Source of the DNA: Wuchereria bancrofti
Taxonomy: Eukaryota; Nematoda; Chromadorea; Rhabditida; Onchocercidae
NCBI GenBank assembly: GCA_005281725.1
Contig: SSBO01000012.1
Coordinates: 16,331,048 to 16,395,047 of the forward strand
DNA length: 64,000 nucleotides
Direction: 5' to 3'
A program made the translations under genes and the position numbers. Of the stretch, positions 24,984 through 36,468 are shown in pieces. The stretch's first letter is position 1; each line of letters opens with the position of its first letter. The notes under the pieces were generated by a model. The model was not told the DNA's origin, made no database searches, and saw only the letters and a program-made list of their open reading frames with translations.

Positions 24984-26767
24984 CTTTCAAAAATACGCTC
25001 AACAATTGCAGAGGCCCACTTCTTACATTTCCACCACACTGTTCTTTCACGGTCATCTTCATCAACTGTGTTCACTTCTTCCGGTACTGTTCTTCCAATA
25101 ATCAATCGAAATTGCTCCAACCACTGCGCCAAGGACTGACCCGTAAACATTTCCAGATTCAAGGAAAACTACAATTAACTGAATAAACATAATGCATGGA
25201 GTAGACGAGCTTAAAAATATAACATTAGAATGATATCCTTCAAATTCCAATTAAGTACCTGAACAAGCCCATAAAATATCTTTAGGATAAGCTTTTGAAG
25301 CAAACAAGATTCTTGAGAAGCATCGGGCATCAAAGTAATGAGACGTTCAAGAAGCATTGGCATCAGGAGACCCATTGTTTCTACTAACGGTTTTTTTTCT
25401 TTCACTCGGCGATATCTAAAAGCTTCCATCGTGCTACTTAATTTCATATGAAAGTTTGCATATATTTTGGTTGATTTAGATATCGAAATTATGATTCCGC
25501 GCAGTCTCGCGTAGTTAACAGGTATTTCATCAAGTTACTTCCACGTAATAAACGAAACTTACTCGTAGAGTTTAACTAAACGTCGTATAACCAAAAGAGC
25601 TCCTAGCCAAGATGGTCCATCCACTGAATGTAATAAAACTGCAACTTTCTGTGGTAAGTAAGGCCAATTTTTTGGAAAGTCATGCCTCGTGATTATTCCA
25701 ACTGTAGTGCATAATTGGACTCTAAATACATGCAGTACAATAAATCACTAGCAATTTTTAAATCTTGTGAAAATATATTAAACTGACAAAGACTCTCTAC
25801 ATATTCATAAACACATACCTGACTGCTTCAGGTGAAGCTACAATAGCATCTATGATAAGCTCACGAATAAGATGTTTATCTTGTTCGGAAAGAGTAAATG
25901 ACTGTTTATCATCTTCATCCATGACCCAGTGTCTGAAATGTTTAAAATTACGTTAAAACGATTGGCGACGATTAGTTTTTTGCTGAATTTTAACTAGAAA
26001 TTGATGCTAATATCTGTCTCCAAAGCAGAACAAATTAAGAATCTCTATTCTAGTAAAAAGGTATTCAACCACACTTAAATCAATAGCCCTACTCAAATGC
26101 ACAGTTGCTACTAATACAGTACCTGCAGAATAAAGTACCACGACGAGATTATCATCATGAAGATTCAGATCTTGAAAACTACGCGAATAATCAGTTAGCT
26201 TTGTTAAGTTGTTACCAATTTAATCAGCGTTCACAATTTAATCTATCTCCCCACAAACAATTTGTATACCTGTTAATAACGTTCTTCAAGTAAATGACAG
26301 CCGCTTGTCGAGCAGAACAATCCACTTCTTCATCCATAATGATATGAAGTAAAAGAGGAGTAAATCCTACTAATCTCATGTTCTGAAAAGATGCTATAGT
26401 ACTGTAAATTCATATGACTGATTTTTTTTTCTCTTGAGTTATATTTCATTTAAACTGTTTAAATCCCAAGCAACCGTAGAGAAATAACTTTGAAAAATAC
26501 TTACAGTATACCGCTAGGTTACGTAGTACTGTGTAACGCCATAATTAACACTGATACGATTAATAACTTTCTCTTTTTGCAGTAGTCTAATATAGAACGG
26601 AATGTTTAAGCTTACAAGACTGACTTCCACTTTGAATAAGTTTGACATAACAATGAAAGATATAGAGTACTACTCGATTATACCTGTTCGAGATATGCAG
26701 CTGCTTCCTTCTGATTCGTTGAAGAAGTGGTAGCCTGGAGCGCTCTAATTAAATTTTCCCTTTCCAT
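24984..26767 (-). CDS. IPO7: Importin-7, second copy, N-terminal exons 1-6
   Basis: Exons on the minus strand: 26684-26767 (ATG at 26767), 26270-26382, 25819-25932, 25563-25721, 25259-25415 and 24984-25168. Lengths match the first copy (84, 113, 114 vs 111, 159, 157, 185 vs 182), with two in-frame three-base indels: an extra acidic residue in exon 3 (MDEDDKQ vs MDDDKQ) and an extra Arg in exon 6 (IIGRTVPEE vs IIGTVPEE). All splice sites and frames are intact. The gene is cut on its 3' side by the contig end at 24714; the missing exons probably lie left of the window, since 1-1164 overlaps this region exactly. Encodes the Ran-binding N-terminal HEAT repeats. Confidence 0.9.
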
Positions 26768-27639
26768 CACCGGGTTTTCTGAAGCGTCTCCACGTAACCC
26801 TTCAAACATATAAAAACACCTGCAAAAAAACACATGTACACTTCATCTTGCATCATAAAGTACTCATCCCTCTTCAAACACGTATTGGAAACGTCTCCCT
26901 GCAAACAATCAAGGACGCATTAATTTACAGAAACAAAACGCATTAACTTATAAACACATAAATACATATTACTTCACAACGTCAACTGTACGTGACGAAT
27001 GTATGCCAACAGAATAAACGAGCTAAAATATCTTCCTTGACGGTCTTTCTTTTTCAGTAAGGCTGAGCTCATCGTGACAATTCTTCAGTCATTCACAACA
27101 AAATTGCTTGCCTTTGCAGTCAGACACTTATCAAAAGATAGTGTTATCATTGATTACATCTTGAAAATTTTTAGCCGATATGCCATACAATTTTTCGTCT
27201 ACCACCACAAAGAGCCGATAAGCCATGTAGACTTTTCATTTACAAGAAACATTCCGAAACAAGCGACGAGTACCTTAAAATAATTCGGTTAGCTCTACCA
27301 AGAGAAAACAACTCATCACGATGCTGTCACAGCAGTCCTAAACACAGCGAACTGTTCTCCAACATCCATATTTAACGCAGCCTTCAAAGCTATTTCCGGC
27401 GTAACCTGAACTACGGTGATTCTTCCGTTGACTTGTGTTTTATGGTTTTTTCGTTTTGCTAGACCAAAATATTTCTTTAGGAAGTTTATAGATTGTTTGG
27501 GATGTGAAGTGCATTTGGTATTTGGAACGTCCTGTTCCGGTTGGTTCTGTACTGTTGCGAAGAGATGACAGAACTGATAAGAATTATATAAAACGATTCA
27601 CTTTAAAACAAAGTGATTTTACTGCATATTCCATGGATC

Positions 27640-27651
27640 TGTCTTTTACAG
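27640..27651 (+). promoter_or_regulatory. Candidate spliced-leader acceptor of the cytosolic FABP
   Basis: TCTTTTACAG ends at 27651, 27 bases upstream of the ATG at 27679. The corresponding sequence is missing from the decayed copy upstream of 18835. Confidence 0.45.
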
Positions 27652-27678
27652 GATTCACTACTTAATTTTGGAGCAACA

Positions 27679-29050
27679 ATGACGAGTGAAGTGAAGGAAT
27701 TGCCTGAAAAATTTATAGGAAGTTTTAAGCTCAATCGCAGTGAAAATTTTGAGGAATTTCTAGCCTCAAAAGGCATGGTTTGACGTAATTTTTTTCTTAT
27801 TCTGCCAAGAGATTTCTTTGAGATTTCAGACTGAGTTGAGGAAAAATTAATTAGACCTATTAAATAAATAGATCCACCGAATTTTTTTCTTCTTTGTATA
27901 GTTTTAGGACATTGTATCTCTTTTGGAATACTGTTTGTATGCAACTTTATTCAGTTACACTGAAATGGATTTTTCAGGTATAAATTGGTTTTTGAGGAAA
28001 ATGATTTCGTTTGCATCTGTTACCAAAGTGTTCAGCCATTCCGATGAGACCAAAGGTGCCTATAATTTATGCAATCTTTCATCTAAGAAAAACGCGATTT
28101 ACAAGAACTGGAAACTAGAAGAAGAGTTTCAGGCTGAGGGACTTGATGGTAAAATGCACAAAGTGTGTCAAACTCTTCAAATTATTGTAACAGATTAAAA
28201 ATCGTTTGTTTTAAAATGGTAGTGATTAGCTTACATGTTTACTGCTTTAACTCACTGCATAACATTATTTTTACTTGTTGAAGATTTACGCTGGAGAATG
28301 CATGAATGAACCCATGAAGGTACAGAGATAGTTGTAACTTTATAACAGCTCGGCAGGAGCTAAAACTCAAAATAATCACTCTGTTCTTTATATTTCTGGA
28401 CTTTCTTCAGTCTAGGATTGCAATTGCTACTAAGTAAATTCTTGATACATAATTCTAGATCAAGTTCTATTTCGATCCAGCAACAGAAAGTTTGAAAGAG
28501 ACGCATATCCGAGTAGATGATCCAAATGATCATGGGGAAACTTACACTTATACTGTTGACGGTGATACTTTAGCATTGGTGAGTGCTGTTTACCGAATTT
28601 ATTGAATTTTTTGTTTCTTCATTTCTGCATTACCACTTTTCTTTCACGTATATTTGATCTTTTTTAATAATCGCCGTGGCGCTGAGTGTCCTATACAAAT
28701 AAAATTAATTTGCATTGAAACTTATTGAATTATGAAATAAGGATTGTGGCTTCAGATTATGTAATCTCTCGTTTCTGAAAATGTGGGTCGACATTTCAAC
28801 TGTGTCTAATATTGATTTTATAAGTTGTGAAGAATATTTAAAAGATTTAGATATATTTTAAATTATTTTGATTTTGAAATATTCTGCCACATACCTGCGG
28901 AATGCTTTTTGCTTTAAATTGTCATGCTGCCAACAGAAAAAATAAACTTTGTATATTAAATATCATTTGTGTCCCGATTTTATATTTTTTTTTCTCTAGA
29001 GTATGGCAAATGGAAAAATATCGTGCAAGCGGTACTTTATTCGAGAATAA
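27679..29050 (+). CDS. Cytosolic nematode fatty-acid-binding protein (lbp type)
   Basis: Small beta-barrel carrier of fatty acids in the cytosol. Exons 27679-27772, 27978-28162, 28459-28578 and 29000-29050 join in phase to a 149-residue protein beginning MTSEVKELPEKFIGSFKLNR and ending ISCKRYFIRE. There is no signal peptide, unlike its two neighbours. The family core is visible: GSFKLNRSENFEEFL, WFLRKMISFASVTKVF, YKNWKLEEEF and KETHIRVDDPNDHGETYTY. The usual R-x-Y carboxylate-binding motif reads R-Y-F, so the terminal Tyr is Phe. Intron 1 must begin with GC, not GT (AAAG then GCATGG), because the only nearby GT puts a stop in frame. Intron positions match those of the other two FABPs in the cluster. 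Its decayed counterpart is at 18835-20138. Confidence 0.88.
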
Positions 29051-30574
29051 TCTCCAAAGTCATGGAGCAAAGAAGATAAATGGTGAATATCACATACCTA
29101 ATTTCCTCTTTTTTCGCTGTATTATGGATAAAGAAAATTTTTCCAACAAAATATTTAACTTGTTGGTTTTTCGTATGCTATGTATTTATTTATCCCAGCT
29201 CTTTATTTATATTCTGTAAACATCTTTTTACATTTTCAGTCTTATGGGCATGAGAACTTGTTATAATTTCAATCATTCAACTCGCTTATAATTTTCACTT
29301 TTTATTTGCTTCTTTTTGTCAATTAATTTATATTATTTTGTATGTAAATTCATATGTATGTTCTAGTATTCAAGTATATAATAAAGATTAGAGGGTTACT
29401 TATATGTTCAAACTTCATGCACAATTTTCTTGACTATTTTTATTACTGTTACAATCATCGTTATGATTAGTTAGTGGGTGTAATACTACTAAATTTAGTT
29501 TTGTGATGATCAGTTATTGAATTGTTTTATTTGAATCAAACAGTTCTGTTTATTCTGTCTAAAATTTGTGGTAGAGGATCCCACTTTTGCAGCTCATAAC
29601 ATTCATTTGATCTTTTTTGTACTGTTTAACTTTCTCAGATGATCATTAAACCTCAATAATAATGACCGAAAAATTGTGATTGAATGACCGGAAAATGTCT
29701 TTTGAGAAATTTTGATTGAATGAGTTACTCACTTCAAAATTCTTTTCATTTGAACACTTTATTCTGTGTTTGTAATGATAATAAAAATATTTTTTGTTCT
29801 CATAATAATAATGACAACTGCACTGTAACTTCTGAAGTCTAAAAATAAGTAACATTTGAGTGGTCACAGGAAATGAATAGTTCATGATTAGTGCTGATCG
29901 TTTCATCGAACTGTCCGTCAATTTGCTGACGAGTGGCACTCTTCCCTCCTCTGCTTGGGTACATTATGCTGTTTGGTGTATTTTCTTATCCTCTCTCCTA
30001 AGCTAAACACATTGACCTAGTTAAACAGATAACGTCGACCGGACCAAAGGTTACATCCATCGCATTTGCTGCTTTGTTGCACTGTATTGGCCAGTTAACC
30101 TCTCATCATCAAGCAGATGGTCACTTTTATCTATCTATTCTACATCTTGCTGAATCTCTGTTAACATTACACTGTCCCCATATTTCTGGCTGAAAAGGCG
30201 CAAAGGTTTTATTTTCCACGTCTGCGTTGTGATAAGGCAGAAGAAACCGGAGAAGTCAACGAACCACTATTTATTTTTTATTTATTTTTTTGTTACTCAA
30301 TTTATGCGATGATTGGTACAACGTAGGTGAAACATTTGCATCACAGCGTGATGTCTAAAATATTTTAATGCCAAACTTTTTACTTGATGTTTAGTGTAGT
30401 TTCTGAATGTGATGCTTAGTTTCAAAACACTTTTATAATTCAGTTTCTGATCGAATTTAATCATTTCATAAGCATTACTAATATTTAATAATGCTAAGCA
30501 ATTCTTGAATGCCTTGAAAAACATAATGTCATGAAAGTACTCTGTTCGTCAAAACCAAGACTTTGAAGGTCCTG
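29051..30574. other. Intergenic region between FABP genes
   Basis: AT-rich, homologous to about 20139-21578 with several indels, including about 130 bases at 29735-29890 missing from the other copy. No coding exon or structured RNA recognised. Confidence 0.5.
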
Positions 30575-31653
30575 ATGATGCTACGACTCATAGTTGTCGT
30601 GATTGTATTAAATGCGGTTTTCGATAAAGTTGGGGCTGAAATTGCAATGTCTGATACCAAAGCACTTCCAGAAAAGTTTTTGGGTACTTTCGTACTCGAA
30701 CGCGACGAAAATTTCGATCAATATCTCGAAGCGAAAGGTCTACAATCACACGGATTTTATTTATTAATTTTTTTAAAAATTTTTTTCTCCAAAAGATTAT
30801 GTCATATTAAATAATTAATTAATTGACTTATTTGTTTATTTAACTTATTTATTCAAAAAACTTGACAGTGTTTTATGTTTTATTTGAGGTTACGGATGGT
30901 TCATGCGACAAGTAATCAAATTGGCTAGTGTCACAAAGGTTTTTCGCAAGGCGGATTCCCAGAAGCCGAATCGTTATGATATGGAGAATTTGACAAAAAG
31001 AAAAAATACACTATTTGCCGACTGGGCTCTAGGCGAAGAATTCACTGCAGAAGCTGTAGATAGCTTACAACACAAGGTAAAGCTGCAATTATATGATTTA
31101 ATAAGTGAAAAATGGTTAGTTGTAACTTCAAAAACTGATTGAATTCCGCCTGAATATAACCGTCCGAAGAATTTCGTGAATTATTTGTAATTTTGTACAG
31201 TTTTATTAATAAATTAGATAATGTTTGTAGTGTTTATATTAATAAATTGTTAAATGTTGCGTTTATATAAAGTGGCTTTGTTCTGGATTACATGCTTATG
31301 ATTTTTAAGCCAAAGCAAACGCTGTATATTATTGGGTAGAATTTTTTCTGAAAATTTCTAGATAACATTCGATCTAAAAGATCTAGACAACGTATTGACA
31401 GAAACACATATCAAGGTGGATAATCCAAGGGACTTCGAGACTTATGAATACTATCGAGATGGTGATTACTTGATCATGGTAAGATTACCATGAAGGTTCA
31501 AATGTTAACAGTTTAATATTGATTGAATCACTTTTAACTTAAAAAAGCGAAATAATATTTTATACAAGCAACAGATACGGTTACTCTATTGATTTGTTTC
31601 AGAAAATGGCCTGTAAAGGAGTTTCGGCAAAACGTTACTACAAGAAGCAATAA
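30575..31653 (+). CDS. Secreted As-p18-like fatty-acid-binding protein
   Basis: Secreted lipid carrier of the nematode-specific FABP class typified by Ascaris As-p18. Exons 30575-30737, 30889-31076, 31362-31478 and 31603-31653 join in phase to 172 residues. The start ATG at 30575 opens a hydrophobic signal peptide (MMLRLIVVVIVLNAVFDKVG). The core follows: LPEKFLGTFVLERDENFDQY, MRQVIKLASVTKVFRKA, RYDMENLT, FADWALGEEF, LTETHIKVDNP and YYRDGDYLIM. The C-terminus MACKGVSAKRYYKKQ holds the R-x-Y motif for the ligand carboxylate. All introns are GT-AG. It lies 1.5 kb downstream of the cytosolic FABP on the same strand; a possible polyadenylation signal AATAAA is at 31946. The decayed counterpart is at 23207-24289. 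Confidence 0.92.
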
Positions 31654-34460
31654 CTTAATATTATTTCATTTCATCATCTTTTATTTAAAGTCCTTTTGCT
31701 CTTCAACGTTGTTTTCATATCAGACAACTCAGTATAAATCAGTTTCATACTTGTTTTACTCCATGCATTTTCAACAGCTAATGATAACAGACAAAGAGCA
31801 AACTCTGCGAGTAGAAGCATAATTTGCTGAAGTCAAGAGATCAGCGTCGCAGTCGTTTCAATCTTTAGAGTTATACTCTCCACAGTGATGACAATGGTGA
31901 TCAGGCAAGTGGAATTGTCACTGCTATGAACATCAGTTATTCATCAATAAAATCAGTTTTTATCTGGTGGTAGCTGTTAGTATTAGATGTTTAAGTGATG
32001 AATAAAAACTTATCGGAGCAGCATAATTCGGTGTTGTCATAGGATAACGTATATGAACAACAGCATTCAACCGAGCATCCCAGTTCGATATTTCGAGTAA
32101 GAGATTATAGCATGCAAGTGCAGTAGCGTCTTTTGCCTAGTTACAAATTTTCAAGAAATTTCTGATCCGAATTATTGCATATTTTTATTTACATATTGAT
32201 GCACCGCTCTTCTTGCAATTCAGGTCCTTCCATATTTCAATCACAATTACTTCCATTAAACGGATAAAACAAAGCATAAATCAAGAACAAATCTCTATCA
32301 AATTTCAAACTAAATTCCACGACTTCATGTCTACCATTGAACTAGACAACTTCAGTATTTCATCACACTTTACTCTTGCATGTTACACTATTGACCCGAA
32401 CAACGTGTTGCAGTGCAAGCGAAATGATTAATGTTAAGCAGTATTTGTGAGTATGAAAGATATGGATGAATTAGATTAAATCAATGCGAATTAGATTAAA
32501 TCAATAAACCAATCATCGAATAGCTTACTATCAAATTCAGCAAATTCACCTTGACTTGCTTTTATTCCGTATCTAATCTTTGCCAATTTCTCAACTAGCT
32601 CTATTCATATCTACCTGTGTTTGAAGATAATGAATAAAAAGTTAGCAAGCCAAGAAGTGTTTTTAGATCCATCTCTGTTTGTTTATTCCTTATGTATAAA
32701 ATACAATGATTATATTATTGGAATGAGTGTTATTTGAATTCTATTACATCAAATCATGTGGGGGTGCAGTTGTCCTCGATTATAATCTCCCAGCACTTCA
32801 CGCCTCGAGAAATGATTCCTTTTCGTCAGTGCGCATTTAGGTGATTGGTATGCAACAATTCACTTTTTGATTGATTATTCTTTGATCACACTATTTCAAA
32901 TATTTCGTAAGACTAAATTACACTTATTTCTAAACATTTTTGAATTTGATTCATTCATTTCTGAATTTGTCATTTGTTATTCATTTGTTTACTGATTTGT
33001 TCATCCACTGATCTGTCCAGTTCATTTTTACTTTGTTAATTTCCCTGTGATATCTCATGTAACGTTACAAGAAGCAAAGGTCGTTTTACTGATTAAAAAG
33101 GAAAGAAAAAAAGATTTTCCTAACCCTTCTAAAATTGTTACAAATGTCAATTTATTGAATGTTGACATAAAGCTAGCTCATCATTCATTCATTTTTGTTA
33201 TCAATCGTCCTTAAGTGTTGCTAGAATCAAATTTTAATCACTTTGCTCTATTTACAATATTATTATATATTAATTATTAGAGCTATATGACACGATAAAC
33301 AAGTGTAACAATCAATACTATTAAGAAATTTAACCTTTCTGGATCAATCAGTGAAAGAATAAGTGCTGATGTGATTGCAACAAGGTGATAATTTTGTCCT
33401 CTAAAAGACCTGAAAACAGAACGGAGCATATTACAGTTTCATTTAAAAGGACTTCTTCCTCATTATTTTTTCGCGACGATTGATATTTGATGAAAAAAAA
33501 TGTACAAAAGAAATATTTCAAGAAAACTATAATTTCTAATGAAGAAACAATGAGCAAGTGAGAGCATCTCAAATACTGCCAAGAATTAATAGTTATGAAA
33601 TTTTCGACAAATTCGGGATGCATAAGAGCTGTCATTTTTATCCATCACAACAAAACGAAAAAAAAAAGGAACAACGGAAAAGATAAAGGGTTGTGCAAAC
33701 CAGGTCATCTCAGTTTAAATTTCCCAAATTCCTGATTATATGTTATAGGTCGTTGCGAAAATAAAAAGATAAAGTTTCAAAACTGTTTCGGAACTCTTAT
33801 CATCGCTTTTATTTCTGAGAGAGCTAATTCAAGGTGATATTCACGACTTATTAACTTGTTCATTATAGGTCACTAAAAGCAAAAATTAGTTGAGTAAGTT
33901 GAAGCTAGAAGTAATCTTGTCAGCTTTAAAACTTTTTCAAAAGTACACTAAAACCTTTTTTGATTTATACTTTATCCCAATAAACTTTTTAATAATCCTA
34001 ATCCTTTTTCCATTCCGGACCATACATCTTTATTCCAATAATAAAATGACAAGTTGGTAAGAATGTGGAAATAACATTGTATGTAAAAATCTTTCAAATA
34101 GTTTCAGGGACAACAATTTTAATCAGTAACCTTAAACTTGGTTAATCAAGCTTGAATAATTTCATTTGATCACTGATGAGTTTGATTATGCTGCTACTAA
34201 CTAGAATTCCTTTTACATTGAAATCATTTGAAATTGGGGATAATAAGTTACCTATTCAGTAGTTTTTCATATCGTTTCAGTAAAAATCTCCAAATCTGTC
34301 GATATTTTGATTCTTGACTAGTTTTAGAATTGCTGTTTTAGCAATTTGGTTTTTGAAATAGATTTTCAAGAATCAAATTGTTGTATGCAATAATTCTTCA
34401 ATGCTTCTGTTAAACTTATTCTTATAACTTTATAAAATTATTTATAGGATGTACTTTTGC
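31654..34460. other. Intergenic region, end of the locus duplication
   Basis: Up to 32072 the sequence matches 24290-24713 of the other copy (3' flank of the secreted FABP); beyond that it is single-copy. No coding exon found in 32073-34460. Single-frame open stretches here lack splice signals or family similarity. Confidence 0.5.
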
Positions 34461-34462
34461 AG
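34451..34462 (+). promoter_or_regulatory. Candidate spliced-leader acceptor of the third FABP
   Basis: GTACTTTTGCAG ends at 34462, 11 bases before the ATG at 34474, a typical position for a trans-splice acceptor in nematodes. Confidence 0.5.
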
Positions 34463-34473
34463 GCTATCACTCT

Positions 34474-35941
34474 ATGAAGCCAAACTTCTCATGGCTGCCA
34501 TCGTTACTGTTACTTACTTTCCCTTATTCATTTTCCACCGATTCCAAAAAACTGCCTAGTGTATTTTTTGGAACATATACGCTCGAAAAGTCTACTAATC
34601 TGGATGAATACCTTACTGCTAGAGGTCTGCTACATTCATCTGAATATCTCAATCATTCTATAGAATCTTGTTCTCAACTTGCTCTTCGGCTATCAAATAC
34701 CAGTTTGACGGGATACAGCCATTTTTGCAACAATGCATGCACTAGAATGTTGCACTTTTAATCTGAACAATTTAACTTACATAATAAGCAGTCATTAAAT
34801 TATTTACAAAAAGAGATTCTCATCTTGGAAAAAATTATGTTGCATATTATTCAATCTTTATTAGATCTTAACAGTTGAGAATTCAAATCATTATTATGTT
34901 CTTTAGTAACTGCAAACTTTTTTAGGCTATAAATGGCTTACACGTCGACTTATTCTAATAGCAAGTGTCACGAAGATAATTCGAAAGGCAGCTTCAGGTT
35001 TGCCTTTGCGATACGATATGGAAACTCTCACGTGGAAGAAAAATGTTCTTTACACGGATTTCGAACTTGGTACTTCGTTCCTAACTGATCACTTGGAGGA
35101 TGGCTTGTTTAATGTATGCTATTCATATTATATAATTTTTACAAGTAAACAAAATAATTTAACAAAATAATTCAAAATACCGTTGCATAAAATTTACAAC
35201 AGAAAGTTTGCTGATTCAATAATTAGTATTGTCGAGCATAATGCAATTTGTTAATTTTACTTCGTTATGAGCTACTACAGTAAAGTTTATTGTACGAACG
35301 CAAATGATCTATCTGCACAATTAATTTAGAAACTACTTTGCGGTGTACGCTACAATACGAAACAAATATATCTGGATACCTGGAAACCTACAATTTTCTA
35401 CTTTTTATAAATTGCTATCGACATTTATAATGTTTACTGCTTTGCTCAGAAGCACAAAAATATAAAAAACTGTGGAATACGTTCATTACTTCAGTAATAT
35501 TTCAGTTGAATGAGTAAGTAGTACAATGAAAAAAGCTAATGTTACAAATGTGTCATTTGTAGGTAACATTAAATATAAGCCAAGATGGCGCAGTGATGAC
35601 AGAAAATGTGATACGTGTAGAAAATTCAGAAGACCATGAAACGTTTCAATACACTCGAGAAAATAATTACCTAATTATGGTATGTTTGATATTCCAATTA
35701 GATTACTGAATACATGTCTCTCTGAATTAAAGATGATCACTTACTTTAACACTTGCAAAAACTACATGGTGGAAGTAAATTTTGAAAGCAATGTAAAATG
35801 TTAATCTAATTTCCAACTGCCGAATATAGATCCACTTAACCTGAAATATTTCAGCGTACTACGTGGAAAGGCGTAAGTGCTGCTGGTTTCTATCGGAAAG
35901 TATGCTCCTACGACATAAATAATTATTCTGAATTCTGTTAG
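34474..35941 (+). CDS. Third, divergent secreted fatty-acid-binding protein
   Basis: Exons 34474-34624, 34926-35113, 35563-35679 and 35855-35941 join in phase to 180 residues. Exons 2 and 3 have the same lengths (188 and 117) as the secreted FABP at 30575, showing common ancestry. A signal peptide is predicted from MKPNFSWLPSLLLLTF. Family segments follow: LPSVFFGTYTLEKSTNLDEY, RRLILIASVTKIIRKAA, RYDMETLT, TENVIRVENSEDHETFQY and TWKGVSAAGFYRK. The R-x-Y carboxylate motif is altered: the aligned residues are G-F-Y, so the conserved Arg is missing. The C-terminus is about 10 residues longer than its neighbour's (CSYDINNYSEFC). It may bind a ligand without a free carboxylate, or bind it differently. 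Confidence 0.9.
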
Positions 35942-36031
35942 ATTTTAATCATTCTGTTTAAATCTTCTTTGATACAAATAGTGTATCATAACATTGCAGA
36001 CGGGTTCGATGTCCTTTATTCTTGCGCACAA
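35942..36031. other. 3' flank of the third FABP
   Basis: Non-coding sequence leading into the tetranucleotide repeat. Confidence 0.5.
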
Positions 36032-36066
<35 letters not shown>

Positions 36067-36096
36067 ATAACTAACTAACTAACTAACTAACTAACT
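36032..36096. repeat. CTAA tetranucleotide microsatellite, left of gap
   Basis: About 16 CTAA units with one interruption (CTAAATAA near 36064). It is followed by 116 unique bases and then the 70-N gap; the array resumes at 36283. Confidence 0.95.
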
Positions 36097-36212
36097 GCAC
36101 CAGGTGCCTAAAATGATCAAACAGAAGGAAAAAGGGTGATAGATGTGCTGCTTTCAACAGGGCTGATATAAATTTCAAGTCAGAGTTCACTCAGCTGAAT
36201 GTCTTATAAGGT
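36097..36212. repeat. 116-bp segment repeated on both sides of the N gap
   Basis: 36097-36212 (starting GCACCAGGTGCC) is repeated at 36353-36468, in each case directly after a CTAA array. This is an unmerged overlap caused by the microsatellite, not a biological duplication. Confidence 0.85.
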
Positions 36213-36282
36213 NNNNNNNNNNNNNNNNNNNNNNNNNNNNNNNNNNNNNNNNNNNNNNNNNNNNNNNNNNNNNNNNNNNNNN
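36213..36282. other. 70-N assembly gap
   Basis: Seventy unknown bases between the 116-bp unique copy and a second CTAA array. Confidence 0.99.

Positions 36283-36352
<70 letters not shown>
36283..36352. repeat. CTAA tetranucleotide microsatellite, right of gap
   Basis: About 17 uninterrupted CTAA units. Together with 36032-36096 it probably represents one array assembled twice. Confidence 0.95.
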
Positions 36353-36468
36353 GCACCAGGTGCCTAAAATGATCAAACAGAAGGAAAAAGGGTGATAGAT
36401 GTGCTGCTTTCAACAGGGCTGATATAAATTTCAAGTCAGAGTTCACTCAGCTGAATGTCTTATAAGGT

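Noticed and set aside
28999..29219. Long open frame VWQMEKYRASG... as the C-terminus of the cytosolic FABP
   Set aside because: Reading one base along, the exon gives SMANGKISCKRYFIRE plus stop, which matches exon 4 of the neighbouring FABP and fits the phase of exon 3.
33348..33635. 95-codon minus-strand open frame in the FABP intergenic region
   Set aside because: No family similarity, no convincing splice signals and an AT-rich composition typical of chance frames here.
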